Source: an uncultured Fidelibacterota bacterium (lineage in GTDB: Bacteria > Fidelibacterota > Marinisomatia > Marinisomatales > TCS55). Taken from it: 64,000 bases of DNA. A program made the position numbers and the translations under genes. Shown here one piece after another: positions 27,691 to 36,551 of this stretch (position 1 is the first letter of the stretch; every line of letters begins with the position of its first letter). Where the stretch lies: NCBI GenBank assembly GCA_913049685.1, contig CAJWZD010000005.1:1-64000 (forward strand), in the 5' to 3' direction. The notes under the pieces are model-generated. The model searched no databases and was not told where the DNA came from. It was given only the letters and a program-made list of their open reading frames with translations.

Positions 27691-29097
27691 TTGCATTGGA
27701 TTGACCAATTCATTGTAATTTTATTTTTAATGTCTTTTTCATTGTATGGCATTAGACAGATTAATAACAATAAATCATCTGGGGACTTTTTTTTAGGGGG
27801 TAAAAATCTTCCATGGCCTGTAGCTATGCTTTCGATAGTTGCAACTGAAACATCTGTTCTTACATTTATAAGTCTTCCGGGGTTGGCCTATAGGGGTGAG
27901 TGGTTTTTTCTGCAGTTAGCGTTTGGTTATATAATAGGTAGAGTACTTGTTAGCATTTTTCTTCTACCCGCATATTTCAAGGATGGTATAATTTCAATTT
28001 ATGAAGTTATAGGTGATAGATTTGGATTGTTTTTCCAAAAAATCGCTTCATTAATATTTCTCGTAACAAGAGTTCTAGCTGATGGTGTAAGATTTTTAGC
28101 TACAGCAGTTGTCGTGCAGGTGATAACAGGTTGGTCAATAGAGTTAGCCGTATTAGTTATAGGAGTTATTACACTACTCTACACTTTATCGGGTGGTCTA
28201 AGAACTGTAATGTGGATTGATAGTATTCAGTTTATATTGTATTTATTTGGTGGATTGATTTCAATCTTTGTTGCTCTCAGTTACTTAGATTTCAACTTTA
28301 GTAGCATAATTAGAGATTTATCAAATTCACATAAAATGAAAATTTTCAATTTCGAAGGAAATCTACTTTATGATCCGTATTACTTCTTTAGTGCAGTCTT
28401 TGGAGGAATATTTCTTTCATTTTCATCGCACGGAATTGATCATATGATGGTTCAAAGAGTTTTGAGTACTCAAAACTTAGCCTCTGCCAGAAAATCCATG
28501 ATCGCCAGCGGAGTTTTTGTTTTTATTCAGTTTGCAGTATTCTTGTTTGCCGGTTCATTAATTTTTTTAATTTCAGGCGATCTTGATATTCAAAAAGATC
28601 GTGAATTCACATACTTTATTGTTAATTATATGCCTGTAGGTGTGCGCGGAATATTGCTTGCAGGCGTTTTGTCTGCAGCAATGTCAACGCTAAGCTCATC
28701 GATAAATTCATTGGCCTCATCAACTGTAACGGATTGGTTCAAAAAAAGGAGCGATATCACATTCTCGCGATTAGTTAGTTTAGTATGGGGCATAGTTTTA
28801 ATTAGCATTGCATTATTATTTGATGAAGGTGATTCAGCCATAATAATTGTTGGTCTCCAAATTGCATCATTTACTTATGGAGCTTTGCTTGGTTTATTCT
28901 TATTAAGCAAATTTCAGCATGAATTTTTACCGATTAGCTTGATCTTTGGACTAATTTTAAGCGTTGCAACAGTATTTATCTTACAGCAAAATGAATTTGC
29001 GTGGACAACTTTTATCTTTATTTCAGTATCTGCAAATTTACTTACAACGATATCTATTGATAAAATATTTCGATTAATTTATAAGTCAAATTTTTGA
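27691..29097 (+). CDS. Sodium:solute symporter (SSS/SLC5 family), murein-locus copy
   Basis: A 468-residue, about 13-helix transporter starting with TTG, 4 bp after the amidase gene. Features: FFLGGKNLPW near the N-terminus, VATETSVLTFISLPG in helix 2, GGLRTVMWID in the middle and the SAAMSTLSSSINSLAS motif of helix 8. It is expected to import a sugar or amino-sugar with Na+. Because it ends an operon of murein hydrolases, MurNAc, GlcNAc or a disaccharide is a reasonable guess. Its last 19 bp overlap the convergent metallo-hydrolase gene. Confidence 0.92.
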   Translation: MHWIDQFIVILFLMSFSLYGIRQINNNKSSGDFFLGGKNLPWPVAMLSIVATETSVLTFISLPGLAYRGEWFFLQLAFGYIIGRVLVSIFLLPAYFKDGIISIYEVIGDRFGLFFQKIASLIFLVTRVLADGVRFLATAVVVQVITGWSIELAVLVIGVITLLYTLSGGLRTVMWIDSIQFILYLFGGLISIFVALSYLDFNFSSIIRDLSNSHKMKIFNFEGNLLYDPYYFFSAVFGGIFLSFSSHGIDHMMVQRVLSTQNLASARKSMIASGVFVFIQFAVFLFAGSLIFLISGDLDIQKDREFTYFIVNYMPVGVRGILLAGVLSAAMSTLSSSINSLASSTVTDWFKKRSDITFSRLVSLVWGIVLISIALLFDEGDSAIIIVGLQIASFTYGALLGLFLLSKFQHEFLPISLIFGLILSVATVFILQQNEFAWTTFIFISVSANLLTTISIDKIFRLIYKSNF

Positions 29098-29981
29098 AAA
29101 AGACTGGCTGATCCAAAGCCATTTTTGCTTAATTTAATTCTAAGATTGGACTTTTCGTTTAGAAGGGGGTTTGTGTGATTAAAGTGAATAAAATTAATCT
29201 CTACTTCATCTTTTATTTTTTTAAAAAATTCAGTGGATTCAACTATGAAAGGATGTGGAATTTCAGACATATCTCTTCCCGGTAATTCATTTTCATCAAA
29301 AAATGTTCCATCTAAAAGCGCATAATCATTTTTTTTAATTATCTTTAAAACGTCAACATTCCATTTTTCCCACTTATCAATATCAGGTATAAATATTAGA
29401 GATTTATTTGGGCCCCTAATTATGAAACCATGTGTCTCAGAGAATTCGTCTCGGTGAGGAACGGTAAAAGGTTTTATGGTTATTCGGCTGTTCAATATAA
29501 TTTCTTTGTCCTTTTTAAGTTGATTAATCTTTACGTTGTTCAATTTAACAAGCTGACTCCATGGAGCATTGGTAGTAATAAAATCTGACATTCTTGGTCC
29601 AAGAAATAGAGGCATATTCTTATATCCCATTGTTTCTCTTCCTAAATACATTAGTCCTGAATAATGTCCAATGTGTGCATGTGTAATAAAAATCCCTTTA
29701 ATCTCATTTTCATCAGACAATTTTTTAAGTTGACGAGGAAAGTCTGGAGTTGCTTCAATCATCCACGCCTCTTTGGTTTTGGGATCAACTATGCCAATTG
29801 AAGTTACATAGAATTCTTTCTTTGACTTTGTCCATCGATTTATACAGCAAGTCTTTTTACATCCTGCCTGAGGCGCCCCACCATCTTGTGTGGTTCCTAA
29901 AACAATAATGTGCGGATTTAAGTTTGGTTTTTTAGAGCAGTCGGTAAAAAAAAGAATAGTTAGAATAATGACTTTGTACAT
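29079..29981 (-). CDS. PqqB-like metallo-beta-lactamase-fold hydrolase, exported
   Basis: A 300-residue protein with a hydrophobic N-terminus (FFTDCSKK; a poor lipobox, so lipoprotein status is uncertain). The N-terminal GTTQDGGAPQAGC and the following Cys cluster (C41, C45, C46) resemble the structural zinc region of PqqB. The metal motif is HAHIGH at 101-106, with Gly where canonical enzymes have Asp, so the second metal site may be altered. Later VPHRDEFSETHGF and FIHFNHTNP supply further His. No PQQ genes are nearby. Last gene of the LysA/GH18/NamZ/DacB operon; substrate unknown. Confidence 0.82.
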   Translation of the reverse strand: MYKVIILTILFFTDCSKKPNLNPHIIVLGTTQDGGAPQAGCKKTCCINRWTKSKKEFYVTSIGIVDPKTKEAWMIEATPDFPRQLKKLSDENEIKGIFITHAHIGHYSGLMYLGRETMGYKNMPLFLGPRMSDFITTNAPWSQLVKLNNVKINQLKKDKEIILNSRITIKPFTVPHRDEFSETHGFIIRGPNKSLIFIPDIDKWEKWNVDVLKIIKKNDYALLDGTFFDENELPGRDMSEIPHPFIVESTEFFKKIKDEVEINFIHFNHTNPLLNEKSNLRIKLSKNGFGSASLFQKFDL

Positions 29982-29987
29982 TTGAGA

Positions 29988-31376
29988 CTAATGAGATAAT
30001 CTTGAAACAATTGTATCTTGAAGTTTTCTATAAGGAGCAGATGAGCCTTTAAAGCCATTTATTAAAATGGAAAATGCTATGGGTTCTGATCTTGAATTTA
30101 AAATATATCCTGAGAAAGTTGTTACACCAGATAATGATCCTGTTTTTGCATATACACCTTCCGGTAAATTCCTATCCTTGAGTGTTTCCTTATTATTTGT
30201 TGTGGATAAAATTTCCAGAAAATTATCTTTAATTTTTGGATTATTATATGCCCAAACCAACAAATCAGTAAAGTTGCTGGGGCTAGAATAGTTGTAGCGT
30301 GAAACTCCAGAACCATCGCTCAATGAAAATGTAGAAGTATCTATTCCAATATCATCATTTATAAAGTTTTTTATTGCGAAGAGGCCATTCTGCCAATTGC
30401 CTTGATTTTTAACAGATTCATATCCAATCATCTTTACCAATAACTCTGCAGTTAAATTGTCGCTTTCAACCATTAGATTTTCTAGTGAAGATAGAAGCGA
30501 CTTAGAGCGATGTGTGGCGATAAGCAAACCCGACCCTTTATATATCCCTTTTTTTAATTCACTGATTTGCAAACCTTTATCAATAAGCATTTGATAGAAT
30601 AAGTTCCCAGTAAACATTGTTGGATTACTAATATTCCTAACTAATGTATCGGTTGATGATGTATCCAAAATTGTTCCAGAGATTTGAAATATATTTTTTT
30701 TATTTTTCCAATCTCTTACTATTTTAATCTTATCATATTCTGAAGTATCGCTAACAGTGATTGCGGAGTTATTGATTTTATAATAGTTTGACATAGGATA
30801 TGTTTCAACACTAATAAGTGAACCTGGTGAGGACGGGCCAATAACAAAGTCAATGCAATTATCATTAACTGAAAGACCGCTTACTTCAGCAGAATACCAT
30901 TCGTCTCCTTCATCCCACATCCAACCTGGTCCATATACCAGTGAATCTGTTATAGTATCATCGAGGTAAACCCTTTTAGCTAATGGAAATTTTTTTGAAA
31001 CAATTTCTGACAGCGAATCAAGAGTTTTCACTTTCAAATCAGGATCCCCACCTCCAACAAGGAAGATTTTATCAATGTCGCCATAAACTGATGTTTTAAA
31101 AGTGAAACCTGTATCTAAAATTGATAATGCTGCGATGGCAGAATACAGTTTATTATTGCTTGCAGGATTAAATAAGGACTTGCTATTAAGCTCATAAATA
31201 GTTTCTCCTGATTTCAAAGATACCGCTTTAATTCCAATATTTGTATTTAATCCAGAATCATTTATTATTGTTGTGATAGATTGTTTTTCAACTATCTTGC
31301 CACTTGTTGTATAAATTTGTGGAGAAAAACAACCTATATAAAATATTGGCAAGCCAAGTAAAAATAGTTTATTCAT
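29988..31376 (-). CDS. dacB: D-alanyl-D-alanine carboxypeptidase/endopeptidase (PBP4, S13), lipoprotein
   Basis: A 462-residue penicillin-binding protein with lipobox FYIGCFS. All three active-site motifs are present: Ser73-x2-Lys76 (ASNNK), SDN in VESDNLTAE, and KTG in YAKTGSLSG near the C-terminus. The insertion domain between SxxK and SxN is typical of S13 enzymes. It removes terminal D-Ala and can cut D-Ala-mDAP cross-links, freeing muropeptides for the salvage enzymes nearby. It overlaps the NamZ stop by 8 bp and is followed 6 bp later by the PqqB-like gene. Confidence 0.94.
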   Translation of the reverse strand: MNKLFLLGLPIFYIGCFSPQIYTTSGKIVEKQSITTIINDSGLNTNIGIKAVSLKSGETIYELNSKSLFNPASNNKLYSAIAALSILDTGFTFKTSVYGDIDKIFLVGGGDPDLKVKTLDSLSEIVSKKFPLAKRVYLDDTITDSLVYGPGWMWDEGDEWYSAEVSGLSVNDNCIDFVIGPSSPGSLISVETYPMSNYYKINNSAITVSDTSEYDKIKIVRDWKNKKNIFQISGTILDTSSTDTLVRNISNPTMFTGNLFYQMLIDKGLQISELKKGIYKGSGLLIATHRSKSLLSSLENLMVESDNLTAELLVKMIGYESVKNQGNWQNGLFAIKNFINDDIGIDTSTFSLSDGSGVSRYNYSSPSNFTDLLVWAYNNPKIKDNFLEILSTTNNKETLKDRNLPEGVYAKTGSLSGVTTFSGYILNSRSEPIAFSILINGFKGSSAPYRKLQDTIVSRLSH

Positions 31377-32649
31377 ACAAATAATATTTTTTAGATCTGT
31401 TATTGAAAAATTTTAAAGGCTGAGAAAACTGGTTTGTGTTATTAGTAGATGCTTGAAAAGAGAATTCGGCGTTCCCCCATAATCGGTTCATTCCAGAAGT
31501 TTTAATTTTAAGATGTGTTGGATATTTTTCTTTAATTTTATCGATAACCTTCATCCCTGTTCTGACGCTATTAAATTTTTCTCGATTTGTTACTATTATC
31601 TCTGAACCGTGACATACTTGATTTTTATACTTAGGATTATTGGACATACCCTTAATTGGGGTTGGAATGAAAGTTATTGGCTTAAAAACAACGCCTGGAA
31701 GATTAAGATTATTTAGTTCTTTTGAAAGCTCTATCTTGTTAATCCATGGTGCTCCAAATTTTTTGAATGGTTTTTTTGTTCCTCTACCTTCACTAATATT
31801 AGTTGCTTCGAGCAAACACATTCCCGGATAAATAATTGCTGTATTTAGGTCTGGAATATTTGGTGAAGGCTTTACCCATGGAAGTTTAGTTTGATCGTAC
31901 CATAGATCTCTTTTCCAGCCTTTCATTTTTACGATCTCTAAATCAGGATTGCCATCTATCCATTTTTCACCATTAATCATCAAAGCAAGCTCCCCTATTG
32001 TAAGTCCGTATCTCGTTGGAATAGGATAGTAACCTACAAAAGTTTGAAATTTTAAATCGAGTATTGGCCCTTCAATTATATTGCCTTTAATGGGATTTGG
32101 GCGATCAAGGACTAAAACTTTTACTCCATATTCCGAAGCACTTTCCATTACCATACCTAGGGTTGAGATATAGGTATAAAAACGTGCGCCAATATCCTGG
32201 ATATCATAAATAATTATATCAATATCTTTCATTTGGATTTGGGTTGGTTTGCGATTGTCTCCATAAAGACTTACTACTTTAGGAAGAGTTTTAATTTGAC
32301 CGTTATAATCTACCTTTTCTCCAGCAGCGGCCTCACCAAACAATCCATGTTCTGGAGAAAAAATTACTTTAATTGAAATATCTTTAGTTTTCATTAGGCG
32401 TTCATAATTGGAAACTCCATTGTTATCTATTCCAGAATTATTCGTAACAAGCCCAATATTCTTATTTTTTATTAACTCTATTTTATCATCAAGAAGTACG
32501 TCAAGACCTAACTTCACATTTGAGAGATTTACTTTAGCTTTATCTTTTTGGTATTTATCTTGAACTTGATGAATTGATTGAGGGGGTTGAGTTTGCGTAG
32601 TACATCCGGCCAAGACCAACAAGCCTGCATAGAAAAAATTAAATCTCAT
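31369..32649 (-). CDS. namZ: Exo-beta-N-acetylmuramidase NamZ (GH171, DUF1343), lipoprotein
   Basis: A 426-residue lipoprotein (LVLAGCTTQ) of the DUF1343 family. Bacillus subtilis and Tannerella NamZ of this family release terminal MurNAc from glycan chains. Signatures include GLVTNNSG, FSPEHGLFGEAAAGE (residues about 96-110), YDIQDIGARFYTY and the VLDRPNP segment. It starts with ATG in a 4-bp overlap with the GH18 stop. NamZ and NagZ activities are complementary: together they can unravel peptide-free murein glycan from the end. Confidence 0.94.
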   Translation of the reverse strand: MRFNFFYAGLLVLAGCTTQTQPPQSIHQVQDKYQKDKAKVNLSNVKLGLDVLLDDKIELIKNKNIGLVTNNSGIDNNGVSNYERLMKTKDISIKVIFSPEHGLFGEAAAGEKVDYNGQIKTLPKVVSLYGDNRKPTQIQMKDIDIIIYDIQDIGARFYTYISTLGMVMESASEYGVKVLVLDRPNPIKGNIIEGPILDLKFQTFVGYYPIPTRYGLTIGELALMINGEKWIDGNPDLEIVKMKGWKRDLWYDQTKLPWVKPSPNIPDLNTAIIYPGMCLLEATNISEGRGTKKPFKKFGAPWINKIELSKELNNLNLPGVVFKPITFIPTPIKGMSNNPKYKNQVCHGSEIIVTNREKFNSVRTGMKVIDKIKEKYPTHLKIKTSGMNRLWGNAEFSFQASTNNTNQFSQPLKFFNNRSKKYYLYE

Positions 32650-35084
32650 TTTAACAAAGTAAATTTCTTATTAACTATCTTATCTCCTTGCGACAGGTAA
32701 ACAATGTAGACACCAGAAGGCGCCTTGCTTCCTTCTTTAGTTAAGCCATTCCAATTGAATCGCTGAATTTTAGTTGGAAGTGATTGCGTGGACATTTTAA
32801 GCACCTCTCGTCCCATGATATCTGTAATTGTTAGAAATGCAATTGGAGAAAGATCTTTTATCTCAAACTCAATTGAAATTGAGCGATTAGAAGGATTTGG
32901 GTATAATGCAGAAATACTCAATCCTTCGGGAATTGTTGGATCGCTTTCTATAACTGAAGCAATTGGTGCCTCAAGAAAATATAAAATTTCACCCATGATG
33001 TCAGTTCTAACTTTTTCTGGATAAATTGATTCAAAACCAACAGATAAATAAACAATACCTGCCGGTGTTTTGCTATTAAGGAAATTTCCTCTGAATGCTA
33101 TTCCTGCACCACCTCTAGACTCGTAGTCTACATCCCTATACTTCAAAATACTTACCGCATTGCCGTATGGTTTAATTCCGTCTGGCCAATCAACATCATA
33201 ATTTCCATGCTCTCCATTATCAAAATTAAATGAATAGCCATCAAACAGAGAATTTGACACTCCCTCTATACTGTAAGCACCACTTGTTCCTCCAGCTGCA
33301 TCACTTATATATTCTGCTTTCAGGACATTTTCATAGAATAATTTATCTGAGTTATTACCCTTTTCATACAAATCATAACCTATTTCAGACCCAGAAACAA
33401 ATAGTCGACCTCCATTTAAAATATAGTCTTGAATTAAAACTTTCTCATTGGCATCAAAAGCTGAAGTAGCCGCACCCTCCTCACCTAAAATCCAGTCAAC
33501 GATAGGGTAATCACTTAAATTTAAATTTTCATTGATTATTGCTTCATTTGAAGTCGCATTAAATGAATAACCGTTTGCATAAACTGCATTTCCATGCTCC
33601 AATATGAAGTCAAATGAATTTGATGTCCCAGCAATACGATCAAATCCGTTTACAATCAACACTTTAGAATTTGAAGGGGAGGGGGTTGCGCCAAGTAATT
33701 CAGTAAACTCACTAGAACCAAACTCATTTATTGCTCTCACTTTATAGAAATAAGGAAAATTATTATTTAATCCCTGAATCAATATAGGGCTCTTCAAAAA
33801 TTTTCCAACCGTTCGCTCCTCTGTTGAATCTGTAATCACTTCAACAACTTCAAACTCCGTGGCGGAATCGTCTTTGAAAAAGTTAAGGCTAACTGTGCCA
33901 CCACCTAAACTTGTGACTGAAAAATTTGCTGGCACAGATGGACTGGATTTCTTAGCAATTTTTTCTTTCAGTGCACCCCAAAGTTCATCATAACCCTCAT
34001 CATATCCTAAAGCCCAAATACCAATTCCACCTAAATCTTTTGAAATGATAAAATCATATTTTTTGGATAATGATAAACTGTCATCATACCAAGTTTGAAA
34101 CCAGTCTGGATTTTGGAATTTATACCATGGTGTTTGAGATGAAATATCCCACTGTTTTCCATAGGAAAGAGCCTTTGACTCAGCAATAGAAAATACTTCA
34201 GCTTTACCAGTTCCGGTTGTATTTGCACCCTTTTCTCCTGAGGACGACGGCCATGAATAGCCATAGTATGGTACACCAAGAATTATTTTATCTCTATTGC
34301 CATCAGTAACTGAGAGATATGTATTAATTGTATTCGTGATATTATAGGAACCACCTGTCAGTGGAGATACAGGGCCAGTCAACGTACTTCCTTTCCAATG
34401 ATAGTCATACCCCATAACAAAAAGCCCGTCACTTTCATTAGCGAGAGCTTTAAAATCCCATGCATTATTCCAGTCAACTGCTGGGGTAGCTAACGTAACT
34501 TGGGCGTTTGGTATTGTGAGTCGCAACGAGGAGCGCAAATCTTTTACAAAGGTAATTAAATTAAATTTTTGACTTTCTGGAAACGATTCAAAGTCAATAT
34601 TTACTCCATCCGCCCCAGCGCGATTAACTTCAAATGTTAAATTATCAATCAAGCGCCTTCGATTTGTGTTACTGCTAAGAAGCGCTTCGAGCTTATTTTT
34701 TGAAAAGAGAGTTACTGTTAAAACCACTTCAACGCCATTATCATGTGCCTTATTAATCAAATCTGTCGCAGGCCAGCCATGGAGATCGATTAATTCACCG
34801 TTCTCATTTGCTTCTGCGGAAAAATATGCTATAGTAGAAAGTAATTCAAAATTATAATTTTGCCATTTAGTCCCTTGCCAATACGGGTGATAACCAAATA
34901 CTCTTCTAAACGTATTTTTCTTGATATTATTGATCGGTTTTGCTGGTCCTGAGTATGATTTATAAAGAGGTTCGATGAAATTCTCATTATTAAATTCAAG
35001 CTCTACCTGATGAATTCCGCGGTAAGCTTGTTGACTTATTCCAAAAGACACTATTAAAAGGAATGCGAATATTTTATATATCAC
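32646..35084 (-). CDS. Secreted GH18 protein with FN3, glutamine-amidotransferase-like and T9SS sorting domains
   Basis: About 812 residues from the GTG at 35084, which gives a compact signal peptide; a TTG at 35105 would add seven residues. I numbered from that longer start. The GH18 domain (about 65-375) has the catalytic pattern D166-x4-D171-x-E173 (DGVNIDFE). FN3 (about 393-475) follows, then a ThuA/glutamine-amidotransferase-like region (about 485-705, with VDWILGEE and FVSGSEIG). The C-terminal 80 residues are a type IX secretion sorting domain (YPNPS, GREV, GVYIVYLS, KKFTLLK). Substrate may be murein or chitin-like glycan. It overlaps the 3' end of lysA. Confidence 0.9.
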   Translation of the reverse strand: MIYKIFAFLLIVSFGISQQAYRGIHQVELEFNNENFIEPLYKSYSGPAKPINNIKKNTFRRVFGYHPYWQGTKWQNYNFELLSTIAYFSAEANENGELIDLHGWPATDLINKAHDNGVEVVLTVTLFSKNKLEALLSSNTNRRRLIDNLTFEVNRAGADGVNIDFESFPESQKFNLITFVKDLRSSLRLTIPNAQVTLATPAVDWNNAWDFKALANESDGLFVMGYDYHWKGSTLTGPVSPLTGGSYNITNTINTYLSVTDGNRDKIILGVPYYGYSWPSSSGEKGANTTGTGKAEVFSIAESKALSYGKQWDISSQTPWYKFQNPDWFQTWYDDSLSLSKKYDFIISKDLGGIGIWALGYDEGYDELWGALKEKIAKKSSPSVPANFSVTSLGGGTVSLNFFKDDSATEFEVVEVITDSTEERTVGKFLKSPILIQGLNNNFPYFYKVRAINEFGSSEFTELLGATPSPSNSKVLIVNGFDRIAGTSNSFDFILEHGNAVYANGYSFNATSNEAIINENLNLSDYPIVDWILGEEGAATSAFDANEKVLIQDYILNGGRLFVSGSEIGYDLYEKGNNSDKLFYENVLKAEYISDAAGGTSGAYSIEGVSNSLFDGYSFNFDNGEHGNYDVDWPDGIKPYGNAVSILKYRDVDYESRGGAGIAFRGNFLNSKTPAGIVYLSVGFESIYPEKVRTDIMGEILYFLEAPIASVIESDPTIPEGLSISALYPNPSNRSISIEFEIKDLSPIAFLTITDIMGREVLKMSTQSLPTKIQRFNWNGLTKEGSKAPSGVYIVYLSQGDKIVNKKFTLLK

Positions 35085-36318
35085 AAAGTGAAAATATATT
35101 TTCAATTGTTTCTCGTTTTCGTATTTCTTTAAAGGAAGATTTATCTAATAAAATTTCTGCAGATCGAGGCCTAGTATTAAAGTTGTGTGACATTGAATAG
35201 CCATATGCACCAGCATCCATAATGGCAATCAGGTCATTCTCTTTCAAGGGCGGAAAAGAACGATCGGTAGCAATTCTATCAGTATTTTCACATATTTGAC
35301 CAGTGAAATCAGCAGTGATTTCATCATCACCATGATCACCGACCTTATAAATTCTGTGCTTTGCTCCGTAAAGCGCTGGGCGCATAAGGGTTTCCATGCC
35401 AGCATCTATACCTACAAAATTTTTATAACTATTTTTCAAGCCTGTAACCCTTGAAATAATAAATCCAGCATCTGCAATTATTGATTTTCCAGGCTCAAGC
35501 CATAGTGAGGGTGCTAAGGATTTATTTGAATATACAGAATAATAAATTTTAGCTAGCTTTTCAAACATTTTACTAAAATTTAAGGGAGCTTGTTCATCTT
35601 GATAAGGTATTCCAAATCCACCACCCATACTTATAAACTCAAAATTTATTTTAAGTTCAGATTCTATTCTTCTAGCATTGTCCAGTATTGCTGATAGCAC
35701 TTCCTCAAAAAATTCTTCATCTAAATTTCCCGACCCGCACATACATTGCAATCCAAAGCGCTTAATGCCAAGCTTTTTAGCACTCTTGTATGCATCAATT
35801 ATTTTTTCTGATGGTATACCAAATTTTGCATCTCTACCACCAGTAATTATCCCGGAATAGGATCCTCCTCCAAAACCTGGGTTCATTCTAAAGGAAACTC
35901 GTTCAGGAAGACCAACTTCATTAAGTCTGCTAAGTGAAGTGATATCATCAAGATTAATATTACATCCCTTAGTTAGCGCATCAATAAAATCTGATTTCGA
36001 TTCATAGTTTCCAGTGTATATACATTCGGAAGGAGAAATACCAGAGAGCTCTGCTGCATATATTTCTCCAGGGCTTGAACAATCACCCCCTATTGCCGGA
36101 AACGCTTCACGCATTGTGCGAATGAGATGGGGATTACTGTTTGACTTGATAGCGTAACAAATATGAAAATTTTCAAAGTTATTTGAAAGTGCATTACTTA
36201 GCATTGTAACATTTTCATGAATTCTTTGCCTCTCATAAATATATAGAGGTGTTCCATGTTTTTCTGTGATTTCAGAAAAAAGTTTTTTGTTTTTAATTAG
36301 TTCTCTTAGTGGGTGCAT
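35074..36318 (-). CDS. lysA: Diaminopimelate decarboxylase
   Basis: A 414-residue fold-type III PLP enzyme. PLP-binding Lys58 lies in YAIKSNSNP, the glycine loop is GGGFGIPY, and EPGKSIIADAG, CENTD and DAGAYGYSMSHNFNTRPR are also present. It converts meso-diaminopimelate to L-lysine. The CGSGN turn replaces the usual HIGS-type turn. It is the first gene of the minus-strand operon leading into murein hydrolases. It could therefore serve lysine synthesis, or disposal of diaminopimelate recovered from stem peptides. Confidence 0.94.
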   Translation of the reverse strand: MHPLRELIKNKKLFSEITEKHGTPLYIYERQRIHENVTMLSNALSNNFENFHICYAIKSNSNPHLIRTMREAFPAIGGDCSSPGEIYAAELSGISPSECIYTGNYESKSDFIDALTKGCNINLDDITSLSRLNEVGLPERVSFRMNPGFGGGSYSGIITGGRDAKFGIPSEKIIDAYKSAKKLGIKRFGLQCMCGSGNLDEEFFEEVLSAILDNARRIESELKINFEFISMGGGFGIPYQDEQAPLNFSKMFEKLAKIYYSVYSNKSLAPSLWLEPGKSIIADAGFIISRVTGLKNSYKNFVGIDAGMETLMRPALYGAKHRIYKVGDHGDDEITADFTGQICENTDRIATDRSFPPLKENDLIAIMDAGAYGYSMSHNFNTRPRSAEILLDKSSFKEIRKRETIENIFSLCDI

Positions 36319-36395
36319 TGTTTGATTTAATTTAAAACGTAATTCTTATTCAAAATAAGCTCTAAGTGAGTTGAATTTTTTAATTAATTTTAATA

Positions 36396-36512
36396 GTGAA
36401 AGAAAGTAAAAAATTATCAAGTAAATGGGTACTTTTATTCATTTTTTTTATGTACTCATTTGTTTTTGTTTATGTAGTTTACTATCTCTATAAATACAGA
36501 TGGATATTCTAG
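36396..36512 (+). CDS. Possible single-helix small membrane protein
   Basis: A 38-residue reading frame with GTG start: basic N-terminus (KESKKLSSK), one long aromatic hydrophobic helix (residues about 11-31) and a basic end (YKYRWIF). It lies alone between the divergent lysA and aminopeptidase P genes. No clear ribosome-binding site is visible. It may be real or a chance AT-rich frame, and I recognise no family. Confidence 0.25.
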   Translation: MKESKKLSSKWVLLFIFFMYSFVFVYVVYYLYKYRWIF

Positions 36513-36551
36513 TTTTATTATTTATTCAAGAACCATGGAGAATTATTGACA

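Noticed and set aside
29079-29981. PQQ biosynthesis gene pqqB
   Set aside because: No other PQQ gene is in the window and the metal motif is altered, so only a fold relationship is claimed.
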